Position numbers and translations under genes: made by a program | From: JALHFZ01 sp963674625 | GTDB lineage: Bacteria > Synergistota > Synergistia > Synergistales > Aminobacteriaceae | Direction: 5' to 3' | NCBI GenBank assembly: GCA_963674625.2 | Contig: CAXXXO010000004.1 | Span: forward strand, 682,001-746,000 | Length of the DNA stretch: 64,000 nucleotides | Part shown: piece by piece, positions 25,750-34,611 of the stretch | Layout: every line of letters begins with the position of its first letter | Numbering within the stretch: the first letter of the stretch is position 1 | Notes under the pieces: generated by a model | The model's input: only the letters and a program-made list of their open reading frames with translations | What the model was told of the DNA's origin: nothing | The model's database searches: none

Positions 25750-27963
25750 TTATTTCTCTCCCTTCCTGATTGTCACTGCCCGCATGACCATATCCGCCGC
25801 TGCCCCCCGGGAGATAACGGAGTCGGGCAGAAAAACCCCTCCCGGCGCAGCGCGGTCGAGAACACCATTCTCAGCCAGGTAATGGACCGGGCCGAAGATG
25901 GGGGACTCAGCCGCTATATCGGCGAAGCGGGGAGCCCGTTCTTTTCCACCCGCTCCGTAGCCCAGAGCGCGGGCGAGGGTGTCCGCAAAATCTCCTCGCG
26001 TGACGAAGGCGTCCGTACCTCCTTCGGGAAACAGAAGAAGGGCAGAACGCTCATCTCCAGCGAAAGCCCGCCGCAGCAGAAGCTCCGCCTCCTGCCCCGT
26101 GAGGGGGCTCTCCACGCCGTAGACCCCCTTGTCCCGTCCGAAGAGGCGGGCCACAATCACCTTGTTGTTGTAGATATCGTCGATCTTCGCCGACGGAGAG
26201 GACGGCAGCTCCTCGGGGGCGATCCAGCCGTAGAGGTTCGCCATCTGGACTCCCGGCCAGAAGGGGTGATCCCTCGGGACATCGCCGTACTCGCAGAGGG
26301 AGAGGGCGCTTCCGGCCTCCAGGAGGTGCCGCTGAACGAGCCTCGGATCCAACCGCCGCGGCGGCAGATTTTCGAGGACGGCCAGGGCGGCAATGGTTCC
26401 CGCAGCCTGTCCGGTATGCATGGAGATGGGCTGCAGGCGCAGGGCTCCGCTGACCAGCCTCGACATGGAGAGGTTCTTCTCCGCTGGGAGAAAACCGTCT
26501 GCCTCCAAGGGAATAAAGGCGCCGAAGGGAACCTGGAAGGGGCCCCTGGGCATATCGGTTTTGATGGAGGATTCCCGCTCTCCGAGATCCGCCTCGAGTT
26601 CTTCGTCCTCGTCCGCTCCGTGAAGATCCAGGATGTATCCGCCGATTGCCAGGGATGTGGAAATCTCCCTTCCCTCCCGGCCGTCCCGGTAGCTCTCGGA
26701 GTTTCTTCTGACGGTGGCCGAGGTGGGGGTTTCCAGCCCCATGATTCGCCGGCTCTCCCGGACGTAGGGAAGAAGGGGAAGGTGCCGGAGGAGAGGGGCA
26801 TATTCGTCCCGGAGAAGTCCCCGGGTGAGTTCCGCGGGAAGGGAGGAGAAAAACTCGTCGTCGGCCACGGACCAGGGCTCCCCGAGTTCCTGCTGGATAT
26901 AGTAGAGAAAGCAGAGGGTCTTGACGATGGCCTCGCCATTCACCCTCCGGCGGAATTGCATGTCCTCGATATAAGCCGTGGGAAGGCCGCTCCGCCCCTC
27001 CCATTTTTCCGCCCCGGGATAGTCGTTGGCCCAGTTGACGCAGGTCTTCGTGGTTGCCTCCCACCCCTCGGGGGTGGCTGCATTGTAGTTCTCGGGATTG
27101 GAGGAATCGGGAAGTCCCCGGTAGCCGTTGTGGGTGGCAAAATCCACGGGAAGCTTCAGCGGGTAGTCCCGGAAAGAATTGCCCCCGGCCGCCACACGTT
27201 TCCGGAAGGCCGGCGCATAGCGGTCATACCCCGGCGGAGGGGTGGAGATGCGGAGGGACGGGGGGATGCCTCCGGGGTATTTTTTAATCACTGCGAGCCA
27301 GGTGATGTCCTGAAGGCGGGACTGCAGATCGATGTTCGGACTTTGGGAGTTTCCCGCCCGGTAGCGGACCCGCGCGAGAGGAATGACGTCCCCCAGCTCC
27401 GTGGCGTCGATGAGGACGGTGCAGTTCATCTCCGTTTTCTTTCCCTGAAGATCGGCCGTTACTTTCCGGACCACGGATCCCTCCCGTTTTACCCCGGTGA
27501 TCCGGGACGAATAAAAAAGGTCGAGGGTTCCTTTTCTGCCTTCCGTCGAGGCCGTCTCCGATGCCTTCGCCGCCATGGACGAGAGAATGGATCGTCCCAC
27601 CGAGGGCTCGAAGGCCATGGTGCTTCCGTCCCAGTAGCAGGTGGAGACGGATTTTCCCTTCAGAAAATAATGGGCGGCCACATTCTGGTAGAACTCGCCG
27701 TAGATGCCCGACCGGTTTCCGCTCAGGTCGTCCATGGTAGAGACTGCGGCCGCGGTCATCTGGCCGCCGAGCCAGTCGGTCTCCTCGAGAAGGGCGACCC
27801 GGACGCCGAGCCTGGCAGCGGCGATGGCGGCGCTCACGCCTCCCGCGCCTCCTCCCGCGACGACCACGTCGTAGGACAGGACGGCAAGAGAAGGGCCGGG
27901 AAAGAGGAAGAGTGCAAAGGCTGCGAGAAAGAGGGCAATCGTCCTGCAAAGGGTACTGATCAT
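25750..27963 (-). CDS. Exported FAD-dependent oxidoreductase with C-terminal SLH-like region
   Basis: This 737-residue protein has a signal peptide (about 1-27, ending GPSLA), followed by an FAD-binding fold VVVAGGGAGGVSAAIAAARLG and WLGGQMTAAAVST, typical of the FAD_oxidored family. Near 490-530 lies the second FAD contact region ending GQAAGTIAALAV. The last 110 residues (AFVTRGDFADTLARALGYG ... FADIAAESPIFGPVHYLAENGVL ... SRGAAADMVMRAV) look like one to two S-layer homology repeats. SLH domains bind cell-wall polymers, so the enzyme may be fixed in the envelope. I start at ATG 27963, preceded by AAGGAG. A long inverted repeat lies just upstream. Confidence 0.85.
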   Translation of the reverse strand: MISTLCRTIALFLAAFALFLFPGPSLAVLSYDVVVAGGGAGGVSAAIAAARLGVRVALLEETDWLGGQMTAAAVSTMDDLSGNRSGIYGEFYQNVAAHYFLKGKSVSTCYWDGSTMAFEPSVGRSILSSMAAKASETASTEGRKGTLDLFYSSRITGVKREGSVVRKVTADLQGKKTEMNCTVLIDATELGDVIPLARVRYRAGNSQSPNIDLQSRLQDITWLAVIKKYPGGIPPSLRISTPPPGYDRYAPAFRKRVAAGGNSFRDYPLKLPVDFATHNGYRGLPDSSNPENYNAATPEGWEATTKTCVNWANDYPGAEKWEGRSGLPTAYIEDMQFRRRVNGEAIVKTLCFLYYIQQELGEPWSVADDEFFSSLPAELTRGLLRDEYAPLLRHLPLLPYVRESRRIMGLETPTSATVRRNSESYRDGREGREISTSLAIGGYILDLHGADEDEELEADLGERESSIKTDMPRGPFQVPFGAFIPLEADGFLPAEKNLSMSRLVSGALRLQPISMHTGQAAGTIAALAVLENLPPRRLDPRLVQRHLLEAGSALSLCEYGDVPRDHPFWPGVQMANLYGWIAPEELPSSPSAKIDDIYNNKVIVARLFGRDKGVYGVESPLTGQEAELLLRRAFAGDERSALLLFPEGGTDAFVTRGDFADTLARALGYGAGGKERAPRFADIAAESPIFGPVHYLAENGVLDRAAPGGVFLPDSVISRGAAADMVMRAVTIRKGEK

Positions 27964-27984
27964 GAATCCATGCTCCTTCAAATG

Positions 27985-28033
27985 ATTTGATGTGCCGGAG
28001 AGAGTATCCCATATTCTCTCCGGCACATCAAAT
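27985..28033. repeat. 19-bp inverted repeat between the amidohydrolase and flavoprotein genes
   Basis: The arm at 27985-28003 (contains TGTGCCGGAGAGA) is matched exactly by its complement at 28015-28033, with an 11-base centre. On the minus strand it lies 32 bp after the amidohydrolase stop and 22 bp before the flavoprotein ATG, just before that gene's ribosome site. No T tract follows, so it may act as an RNA hairpin that tunes expression between the two genes, or as an operator. Confidence 0.75.
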
Positions 28034-28064
28034 TTCCCTTTTTTGTTCTTGAGAGCCGGGGGGG

Positions 28065-29678
28065 CTAGAAGGTCCTGTGGGTGATTTTCCCGCCCGCCAT
28101 GGTGAGCTCGGCTCCGACGAACTGAATTTCCTCTTCGGGGATGGAGAAGATGTCCCGGCTGAGAACCACGAGGTCGCTGAATTTCCCCTCTTCCAGGGTC
28201 CCCTTCCGGTCCTCTTCGAAGGAGGCGTAGGCTCCTCCCCGGGTGTAGAGGTCCACCGCTTCTCCGACTGTCAGCTTCTGGGAAGGGTTCCATCCTCCTG
28301 CGGGGTTTCCTTTTTCGTCCTGCCGGGTCACCGCCGCGGCGATTCCCCAGAGAGGGTTGAAGGTCTCCACGGGGCAGTCGGACCCTCCCGAAAGGAAGAT
28401 GCCGAGGTCCATCAGGGTCTTCCAGGCGTATCCCGAGAGGGCCCGCTTTTCTCCGATCCTCTTCAGGGCCATGGGCCGGTCCGAGGGAACGAAGGGGGGC
28501 TGTACGGCCGCCCCCACTCCAAGCCGGCCCATACGCTCGTACTGGGCCCGGTCTCCCATCTGGCCGTGGACGATATAGTGCCGGGCCGCCCGGGGGGCAA
28601 GACGGAGGGCCTTTTCCATGGCATTAAGGCACATATCGAGGGCGCCGTCGCCGATGGCATGGGCCGCGACCTGCATTCCCGCCCTGGAGGCGGTGACGAC
28701 GAGATCGTCAAGCTCCTCCTGTGAATATATCGAAACTCCCTTCACTCCGGGCATATCGGAGTAGTCCTCCCGAAGAAGGGCCGTGCGGCCTCCCATGGAG
28801 CCGTCGGTGAGGATCTTCAGCGGCCCGACGTGGAAGAAGGGGCTTCCGTCACCGGTGCGCCACCCTTCTGCGAGAAAATCTCCGAGGGCATCGGGAGTTC
28901 TCAGCAGGAACTGCTCGGTGATCCGCAGGGGCATCTTCTCTTCCCGGTCCAGGGAAAGGTAGAGGTCGAGGATCTTCCGGAAATCTCCTCCCACGGAGCC
29001 GAGATCGTCGGACTGGATGGAGGTGAGGCCCGCCTTCGCCGCCTCCTCTCCGCCCCGGGCAGCGAGGCTTCGAAGCTTGTCGGAATCGGGAAGGGGGATC
29101 TGCGAACGAGCCCACTCCACCACCGTCTCCCGGACAACTCCCGTCGGCTCTCCGCGGTCGTCGAGATCCACCACTCCGCCGGAGAAACGGCTCTCCCCCG
29201 TGAGGCCGAGAAGAGCCAGGGCCAGTGAGTTGAGCACCGCCACGTGGCCGCACACCCGGGCGAGCAGGACGGGATTGCGGGGGCTCAGATCGTCGAGATC
29301 ATTCTTCGTGAAAATGCGCTGTTCTTCGAAGAGTTCATGATTCCATCCCCGGCCGACGATCCACTCCCCCTCTTTCGGATTCGTGCGGTTCATAAAGTTC
29401 CGGAACCGGGAGCGTACCTCGGCAAGGGAAGCCGATCCCGTGAAGTCCCCCTGTTCGAGGGAGAGGGCATAGGCGAGAAAGTGCATGTGCCCGTCGTTGA
29501 AGCCCGGCAGGACCAGTCTGCCGCCCAGGTCGATCTTTTCCGCTGCGCCGGAATGGGCAAGCACATCTTCGCTGCTTCCCACCGAAGTGATGGTCTGGCC
29601 GTCCACGGCGATTCCCGAGGCGAATCCTCCGGGAACATAAATTTTTCCGTTGTATAAAACCGTCTTCTGTGTTTTCAT
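28065..29678 (-). CDS. YtcJ-like metal-dependent amidohydrolase
   Basis: This 537-residue protein belongs to the amidohydrolase superfamily, YtcJ branch. It has the metal site GFNDGHMHFLAYA (near 60), a later His in QVAAHAIGDGALDMCL (near 330), HYIVHGQMGD (near 365) and the Asp in LSGGSDCPVETFNP (near 445). Members hydrolyse amides or cyclic amides and the substrate here is unknown. There is no signal peptide, so it is cytoplasmic. The ATG follows AGGAGGACGCGGA. It starts 15 bp after the stop of the small upstream gene. Confidence 0.88.
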   Translation of the reverse strand: MKTQKTVLYNGKIYVPGGFASGIAVDGQTITSVGSSEDVLAHSGAAEKIDLGGRLVLPGFNDGHMHFLAYALSLEQGDFTGSASLAEVRSRFRNFMNRTNPKEGEWIVGRGWNHELFEEQRIFTKNDLDDLSPRNPVLLARVCGHVAVLNSLALALLGLTGESRFSGGVVDLDDRGEPTGVVRETVVEWARSQIPLPDSDKLRSLAARGGEEAAKAGLTSIQSDDLGSVGGDFRKILDLYLSLDREEKMPLRITEQFLLRTPDALGDFLAEGWRTGDGSPFFHVGPLKILTDGSMGGRTALLREDYSDMPGVKGVSIYSQEELDDLVVTASRAGMQVAAHAIGDGALDMCLNAMEKALRLAPRAARHYIVHGQMGDRAQYERMGRLGVGAAVQPPFVPSDRPMALKRIGEKRALSGYAWKTLMDLGIFLSGGSDCPVETFNPLWGIAAAVTRQDEKGNPAGGWNPSQKLTVGEAVDLYTRGGAYASFEEDRKGTLEEGKFSDLVVLSRDIFSIPEEEIQFVGAELTMAGGKITHRTF

Positions 29679-29693
29679 TCCGCGTCCTCCTTC

Positions 29694-29942
29694 TCAGGGA
29701 CAAAAAAATGAGGCCAGCCTTTCAAGCTCGTCCGGAAAAAACATCTCAGAAGCGGGGAGAGAACAGGGTTCAAATTCCCCCTCCTCCAGCACCCGCAGTA
29801 CTTCTTCCGGTCCGACCGGATCCAAAGAGCCGCTTTCTTCGTCATAGATCATCCGGACTTTCGTCCCGTCCCCTTCCTTTTGGATTTCGATAAGGTAGCG
29901 GGCGTTTCCTTCTTCGTCTTCAGAGATACCTGAAATCAGCAT
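29694..29942 (-). CDS. Small acidic protein of unknown function
   Basis: This 82-residue acidic protein starts MLISGISEDEEGNARYLIEI and has no recognised motif, signal or membrane segment. Support for it being real is a good ribosome site (GGGAGGA) seven bases before the ATG, its tight 15-bp spacing to the amidohydrolase gene, and lack of a better frame. I do not recognise it. Confidence 0.6.
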   Translation of the reverse strand: MLISGISEDEEGNARYLIEIQKEGDGTKVRMIYDEESGSLDPVGPEEVLRVLEEGEFEPCSLPASEMFFPDELERLASFFCP

Positions 29943-30047
29943 GCTCTCGTCCTCCCGAATATAAGGGCTCTACAGGATTTTCATTATACCTTTCTTCCTC
30001 CCATGGGCTATAATCGGGGAAATATTCTTATGAGAGGGGTAAAAATC

Positions 30048-30494
30048 ATGGAACATCTTCCCCGTTCAAAGGGGTGCTTCGTCTGCGGTTCAGCCGGAGA
30101 CAACCCGAGGAGCCTCGCCGTTGACATTCTGTGGAACGAAGAGGAGGAGAACACTGAAATCGCTCTCTCCCCCGATTCCACCTGGTGCGGCTACGAGGGG
30201 ATCGTCCACGGAGGGATCATCGCCTCCGTATTCGACGACGCCATGGCGTGGGCGGTGAAAAAGGAGATCGGTACCTGGGCTATGACCGGAGAGATGTCCA
30301 TCCGCTATCTCCGGCCGGTCAAATCCGGAAAGACCTATGTGGTGCGGGGGAAGGTCGACAAAAGAATCGGCCGGCGCATCAACGCCTCCGGGGTTCTCAC
30401 CGACGACGAGGGAAAGAAGATGGCGGAGGCCACCGCCCTCTTTCTTCGGATGCCCTCCCGGGAGGACGAATCCGGGGATGAACCATCCGCCTGA
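30048..30494 (+). CDS. PaaI/4HBT-type hotdog-fold thioesterase
   Basis: This 148-residue protein has the hotdog motif GYEGIVHGGIIASVFDDAMAWAV (near 45), where His-Gly-Gly and the Asp shape the thioester site. It hydrolyses an acyl-CoA of unknown chain. A Cys pair near the N-terminus (GCFVCGSAGDNP) is common in this subgroup. The ATG at 30048 lies eight bases after GAGAGGGG; 30030 and 30003 are weaker. The glyA gene follows after 56 bp. Confidence 0.86.
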   Translation: MEHLPRSKGCFVCGSAGDNPRSLAVDILWNEEEENTEIALSPDSTWCGYEGIVHGGIIASVFDDAMAWAVKKEIGTWAMTGEMSIRYLRPVKSGKTYVVRGKVDKRIGRRINASGVLTDDEGKKMAEATALFLRMPSREDESGDEPSA

Positions 30495-30550
30495 GAAAAA
30501 AATTTTCTGCAGAATTTCAAAAATAACCCTCAATAAAGGAGAGAGCTGAA

Positions 30551-31831
30551 TTGAACCTCATTTCGTTTCTTGACCCCGAACTTGCCGCGGCCATCGAAGG
30601 AGAGAAAGCCCGGCAGAACCTGACCATCGAGCTCATCGCGTCGGAGAATTTCGTCCCGGAGGTGATCCTGGAGGCCCAGGGCTCCATTCTCACCAACAAG
30701 TACGCCGAGGGGTATCCCGGGAAGCGGTATCACGGCGGCTGCCGCTTCATCGACGTGGTGGAAAGCCTCGCCATCGAACGGGCAAAGACCCTCTTCGGAG
30801 CGGAGCATGCCAATGTCCAGCCCCATTCGGGGGTGAACGCCAACCTCGCCGTCTTCATGGCCATGCTCGAGCCCGGGGACGTCATCCTCGGAATGGACCT
30901 CCGCCACGGAGGGCACCTCTCCCACGGCACATCCGTGAACATCTCGGGAAAATTCTTCCGCTCCTTCAGCTACGGCGTGAACAGGCAGACGGGCCTTCTC
31001 GACTATGACGAAGCGGAGCGCCTGGCCCTGGAACACAGGCCGAAGATGATCATCGCCGGCGGAAGCGCCTATTCGCGAACAATCGATTTTCCGCGCTTCG
31101 CCGCCATCGCCGAGAAAGTCGGAGCCCTCTTCCTCGTGGACATGGCCCATATCGCCGGACTTGTGGCGGCGGGAGTTCACCCGAGCCCCGTACCCCACGC
31201 CCACTTCGTGACCTTCACCACCACGAAGACCATGAGGGGCGCCCGGGGAGGGAATATTCTCTGCCGGAGCGAGTTCGCCTCGAAAATCGACAAAGCCATC
31301 TTTCCCGGAATCCAGGGGGGCCCCATTCCCCAGATCATGGCGGGGAAGGCTCTCACTTTCAAACTTGCCATGACGGACGAGTTCAAAAGCTACGGACGCA
31401 GGGTCGTGGAGAACGCCTCACGCTTCGCCTCGGTGATGACGGAGAGGGGTTTCGACCTGGTATCGGGAGGCACGGACAATCATCTCATGCTCGTGGACCT
31501 CCGAAGCAAGGGCCTTTCAGGCAAGGAGGCCGAGGAGCTTCTCGAGAAAGAGGGCATCACGGTGAACATGAACCTGATCCCCTTCGATCCCGCAAAACCC
31601 ACGGTCACCAGCGGAATCCGCATCGGCCTCGCCGGAGTGACGAGCCGGGGCTTTACGGCGGAGGATTCAGCCGATGTCGCTGCCATGGCGGCGGATATCC
31701 TCGAGAAGAAGCCTTCCTCGGGAGGAAAAACCTATCGGGAAAGGGTGCTCGGGCTCTGCCTGAAATACCCCCTCTACATGACCCGGCAGGAGCTCGCCGC
31801 CTCTCCCTTCCTGACTGAGGATGTATTGTAG
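30551..31831 (+). CDS. glyA: Serine hydroxymethyltransferase
   Basis: This 426-residue protein shows all SHMT hallmarks: TIELIASENFVP, NKYAEGYPGKRYHGGC, the PLP region VDMAHIAGLVAAGVHP and the Schiff-base Lys in TTTKTMRGARGG. It interconverts serine and glycine with tetrahydrofolate. The start is TTG at 30551, ten bases after AAGGAGAG; no ATG is in place near the family N-terminus. TTG may keep expression moderate. It is 30 bp upstream of the M20 gene, probably co-transcribed. Confidence 0.96.
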   Translation: MNLISFLDPELAAAIEGEKARQNLTIELIASENFVPEVILEAQGSILTNKYAEGYPGKRYHGGCRFIDVVESLAIERAKTLFGAEHANVQPHSGVNANLAVFMAMLEPGDVILGMDLRHGGHLSHGTSVNISGKFFRSFSYGVNRQTGLLDYDEAERLALEHRPKMIIAGGSAYSRTIDFPRFAAIAEKVGALFLVDMAHIAGLVAAGVHPSPVPHAHFVTFTTTKTMRGARGGNILCRSEFASKIDKAIFPGIQGGPIPQIMAGKALTFKLAMTDEFKSYGRRVVENASRFASVMTERGFDLVSGGTDNHLMLVDLRSKGLSGKEAEELLEKEGITVNMNLIPFDPAKPTVTSGIRIGLAGVTSRGFTAEDSADVAAMAADILEKKPSSGGKTYRERVLGLCLKYPLYMTRQELAASPFLTEDVL

Positions 31832-31861
31832 AAAAAGACTGCCCGGAAGGAGAAGGAGACC

Positions 31862-33049
31862 ATGAATTCTTCGATAAAAGAGGACAGTCTCGCCCTGTCC
31901 CCCAGGCTGACGGAACTGCGGCGGGATTTCCATCGCCATCCCGAGCTGAGCTTTCAGGAATTTCGCACGGCGAAGGCTGTGGCGGCCATTCTGAGGGATC
32001 TCGGCATGGACGTGACGGAAGAGGTGGGGCAGACCGGGGTCGTGGCCGTGCTGCGATGCTCCGAGGGCCCTGTGGTAGCCCTGAGGGCGGACATGGACGG
32101 CCTTCCCGTCGCCGAGGAGACCGGCCTTCCCTTCGCCTCCGAGGAGAAGGGAAAAATGCACTCCTGCGGCCATGATCTTCACGTGACCTGCCTTCTCGGC
32201 GCGGCAATGCTCCTCGCCGCCCGAAAGAACTCCATCCGGGGAACGGTGAAATTCCTCTTTCAGCCTGCGGAGGAGATCAACGAGGGGGCCCGGGCCTTGA
32301 TCGACGGGGGCGCCATGGAAAACCCCGCGCCGGACATGATCTTCGGCCTGCACAATCATCCCGAGCTGAGGGCCGGAACGGTGGGTGTGAAAGCGGGAGG
32401 GCTCATGGCTTCGGTGGATACCATCGGGATCACCGTGACGGGTAAAGGGGGGCATGGAGCCCTTCCCCACCGGGATATCGACCCCATTGCCGGATCGGCG
32501 GCCGTCATCTCGGCCCTTCAGACGGTGGTCAGCCGGAACGTGGATCCCCTTCAGCCTGCCGTGGTCTCCCTGGGGACCATCTGCGGAGGAAGGGCGAACA
32601 ACGTCATCCCTGACTCGGTGGAGATGACGGGGACGGTCCGCACCTTCAGCGACGAGGTGCGAAATTCCATGGAAATGATGATCCGGCGAGTGGTGGAGAA
32701 TTCCGCCGCGGCTCTCGGCTGCAGAGGAGAACTTGTCTACCGGTATGACCTCCCTCCCGTGATAAACGACCCGGCTGCCGCCGAAATCGCCCGGAGAGCC
32801 GCGGAAGAGATGGTCGGAGCGGAAGGGGTCGTGGTCCCCACCCCCTCCATGGGCGGAGAGGACTTCTCCCTCTTTCTGCAGAAAGTCCCCGGGTGCTTCC
32901 TCTGGCTCGGCGTGGGCAACCCCGAAATCGGCGCAGTCCACCCCTGGCACAGCTCCCGCTTTACGGCCGACGAGACGGCCCTGCCCATCGGTGCGGGGGT
33001 TCTCGCCCAGGCGGCGATCTTCGCCCTGGAATTCCTGGCCGGGAACTGA
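31862..33049 (+). CDS. M20-family amidohydrolase (hippurate/N-acyl-amino-acid hydrolase type)
   Basis: This 395-residue protein has the M20D metal sites: LRADMDGLPVAE, HSCGHDLHVTCLLGAA (near 100), PAEEINEGA (near 138) and the C-terminal PSMGGEDFSLFL. The dimerisation domain (about 190-300) contains GKGGHGALPHRDIDPI. It removes acyl groups from amino acids. It could be an amino-acid scavenger or, since the lysine operon lacks one, the N-acetyl-diaminopimelate deacetylase; there is no direct evidence for the latter. A terminator follows. Confidence 0.9.
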   Translation: MNSSIKEDSLALSPRLTELRRDFHRHPELSFQEFRTAKAVAAILRDLGMDVTEEVGQTGVVAVLRCSEGPVVALRADMDGLPVAEETGLPFASEEKGKMHSCGHDLHVTCLLGAAMLLAARKNSIRGTVKFLFQPAEEINEGARALIDGGAMENPAPDMIFGLHNHPELRAGTVGVKAGGLMASVDTIGITVTGKGGHGALPHRDIDPIAGSAAVISALQTVVSRNVDPLQPAVVSLGTICGGRANNVIPDSVEMTGTVRTFSDEVRNSMEMMIRRVVENSAAALGCRGELVYRYDLPPVINDPAAAEIARRAAEEMVGAEGVVVPTPSMGGEDFSLFLQKVPGCFLWLGVGNPEIGAVHPWHSSRFTADETALPIGAGVLAQAAIFALEFLAGN

Positions 33050-33074
33050 CCCCGACAGGAAGCCCGTAGAACGC

Positions 33075-33116
33075 ATGAGGGACGAGGCTTGAATGGCGTC
33101 GTCCCTCATCTCATAT
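33075..33116 (+). terminator. Rho-independent terminator after the M20 gene
   Basis: ATGAGGGACGA (33075-33085) pairs exactly with TCGTCCCTCAT (33099-33109) and is followed by a T-rich run (CTCATATTTTCTTT). It ends the thioesterase-glyA-M20 stretch. Confidence 0.75.
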
Positions 33117-33161
33117 TTTCTTTGCCTTCCGGCGGCAGGGGCGGGGCGAAGACCTCTCCGT

Positions 33162-34301
33162 CTACTCCGGTGAGATGTACCGGTAGGAACTGCTCCCTGC
33201 CTGCTCGACGAGCTTCCCGCCCTTCGTCACCATGAGCCGGGACGAGGCGCTCTCGGCCGCCGGTTTGTGGAGGGTGAACTCGTACCCGTCAGCCAGCTTC
33301 ATCAGCGACCCCACGGAGTAGGACTCGGGGTAGAAATTCCCTTCGTCATCCACGTTCCATGTGGACTGTTCATTGTAGTCCGCCGGGAAATCAAGGCAGT
33401 AGGTCCCCTCCGGGGCTACGAGGGCCACTACGCCCAGGGCGCTCTTCCCCCTGGGCTTGAACTCCATGGCATAGACGGCTACCCCGGAGTCCGCGCCCCC
33501 GGCGATCCGGACCAGCGCCTTGAGGGTTCGTCCGTACCGCTTTTCGAACTCCTTCCGCAGATCCGGCGAAACCTTTGCCGGTTTCTTTTTAAGAGGGACG
33601 ATCCCGGCGGCCTTGGAATATTCATCGTCCACAAGGAGGGCGTCGGATCCGGCGAAATCCTCGGATGAAATGGACAGAGGATTGCCCTCCACCCGGAAGA
33701 GAAAGCCGCCCAGGTCGCCGAAGTAACGTCCCGTCTCGCGGCCGTTCCACTCCGCACCCTGCTCCTGGTACTCCTCGTAGACCACAGGGCGAAGCACGCC
33801 GTCGAAAATACAGTGGGTGAAGCGGAGGGACGCCTTCTCCATCAGGGCTCGGCCTTCTTCCCCATACAGAAGGATCACCTGCGATCCATCAGGGGCCGCA
33901 AGGGCAAATTTGGGCGGGACCATATCCACGGCCAGGTATTGGCCGTACATCCACCCCTTCGATCCGTCTCCCGTGGTGACGGAATACCAGGGGTGATTCT
34001 CGCCGCTCTTTTCCGGTGCCCTCTCCAGAACCTCCACCAGTTCGCCGCCCTCGAAGCGAAGGACCACGGCCGACGACACGGAGGGTTCGGCCCGGAGATT
34101 CACCCTCGTCCCCGTCACCGTCCCGATGGTCGGCAAAGCCCCCCCGGTTTTCATCAGAGGAAACTTCGCGATCTCCTGATTTCCAGAATATGCAGGGGCC
34201 GTCATGAAAAGTGTCAACCCGTCCGGCCCCTTCGCCGTGAAGGTGAGGGACAGGGCAATAAAGGCGCAGAGCAGAGTGAGAATCCTTTTCTTCATCGTCA
34301 T
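33162..34301 (-). CDS. Secreted SH3-domain protein of unknown function
   Basis: This 379-residue protein has a signal peptide (about 1-24) and one bacterial SH3 domain at about 58-125 (GTVTGTRVNLRAEPSVSSAV ... GWMYGQYL). Such domains often bind cell-wall peptides. The remaining 250 residues are mixed alpha/beta and unrecognised. The first ATG (34301) is ten bases after AAGGAG; a second ATG two codons later is also possible. It stands alone and diverges from malic enzyme. Confidence 0.75.
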   Translation of the reverse strand: MTMKKRILTLLCAFIALSLTFTAKGPDGLTLFMTAPAYSGNQEIAKFPLMKTGGALPTIGTVTGTRVNLRAEPSVSSAVVLRFEGGELVEVLERAPEKSGENHPWYSVTTGDGSKGWMYGQYLAVDMVPPKFALAAPDGSQVILLYGEEGRALMEKASLRFTHCIFDGVLRPVVYEEYQEQGAEWNGRETGRYFGDLGGFLFRVEGNPLSISSEDFAGSDALLVDDEYSKAAGIVPLKKKPAKVSPDLRKEFEKRYGRTLKALVRIAGGADSGVAVYAMEFKPRGKSALGVVALVAPEGTYCLDFPADYNEQSTWNVDDEGNFYPESYSVGSLMKLADGYEFTLHKPAAESASSRLMVTKGGKLVEQAGSSSYRYISPE

Positions 34302-34440
34302 TGTCTGTTATCTCCTTCTCATTGTTCAATTCTGCGGACGGGGGGTTGCCATGGGCAGACAATGGCGCTCCGCCGTCCCCAAGTATAGGGCGAGCTCAGG
34401 CGTTAAAAATTACAGGCTGCAATAATCCACCCCGGAAGTC

Positions 34441-34470
34441 TTGACAGTGCTTTGATTCGTATTCTATTGT
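34441..34470 (+). promoter_or_regulatory. Candidate promoter of the malic enzyme gene
   Basis: TTGACA (34441-34446), an 18-bp spacer and TATTGT (34465-34470). It leaves a leader of about 135 nt that is AT-rich; a second weaker pair (TTGATA at 34487, TATGCA at 34511) lies downstream. Confidence 0.4.
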
Positions 34471-34611
34471 AACGTAATTTTGCCTGTTGATAACTTTAAT
34501 CAGCACTATTTATGCAACAGGATCATCAATAGATGTTAAAATAGATTGGGACATTTTGAACTATGCCCGTCCCGCACTATTGCTATTTTCATTATCTGAG
34601 GAGGCTCTTTC

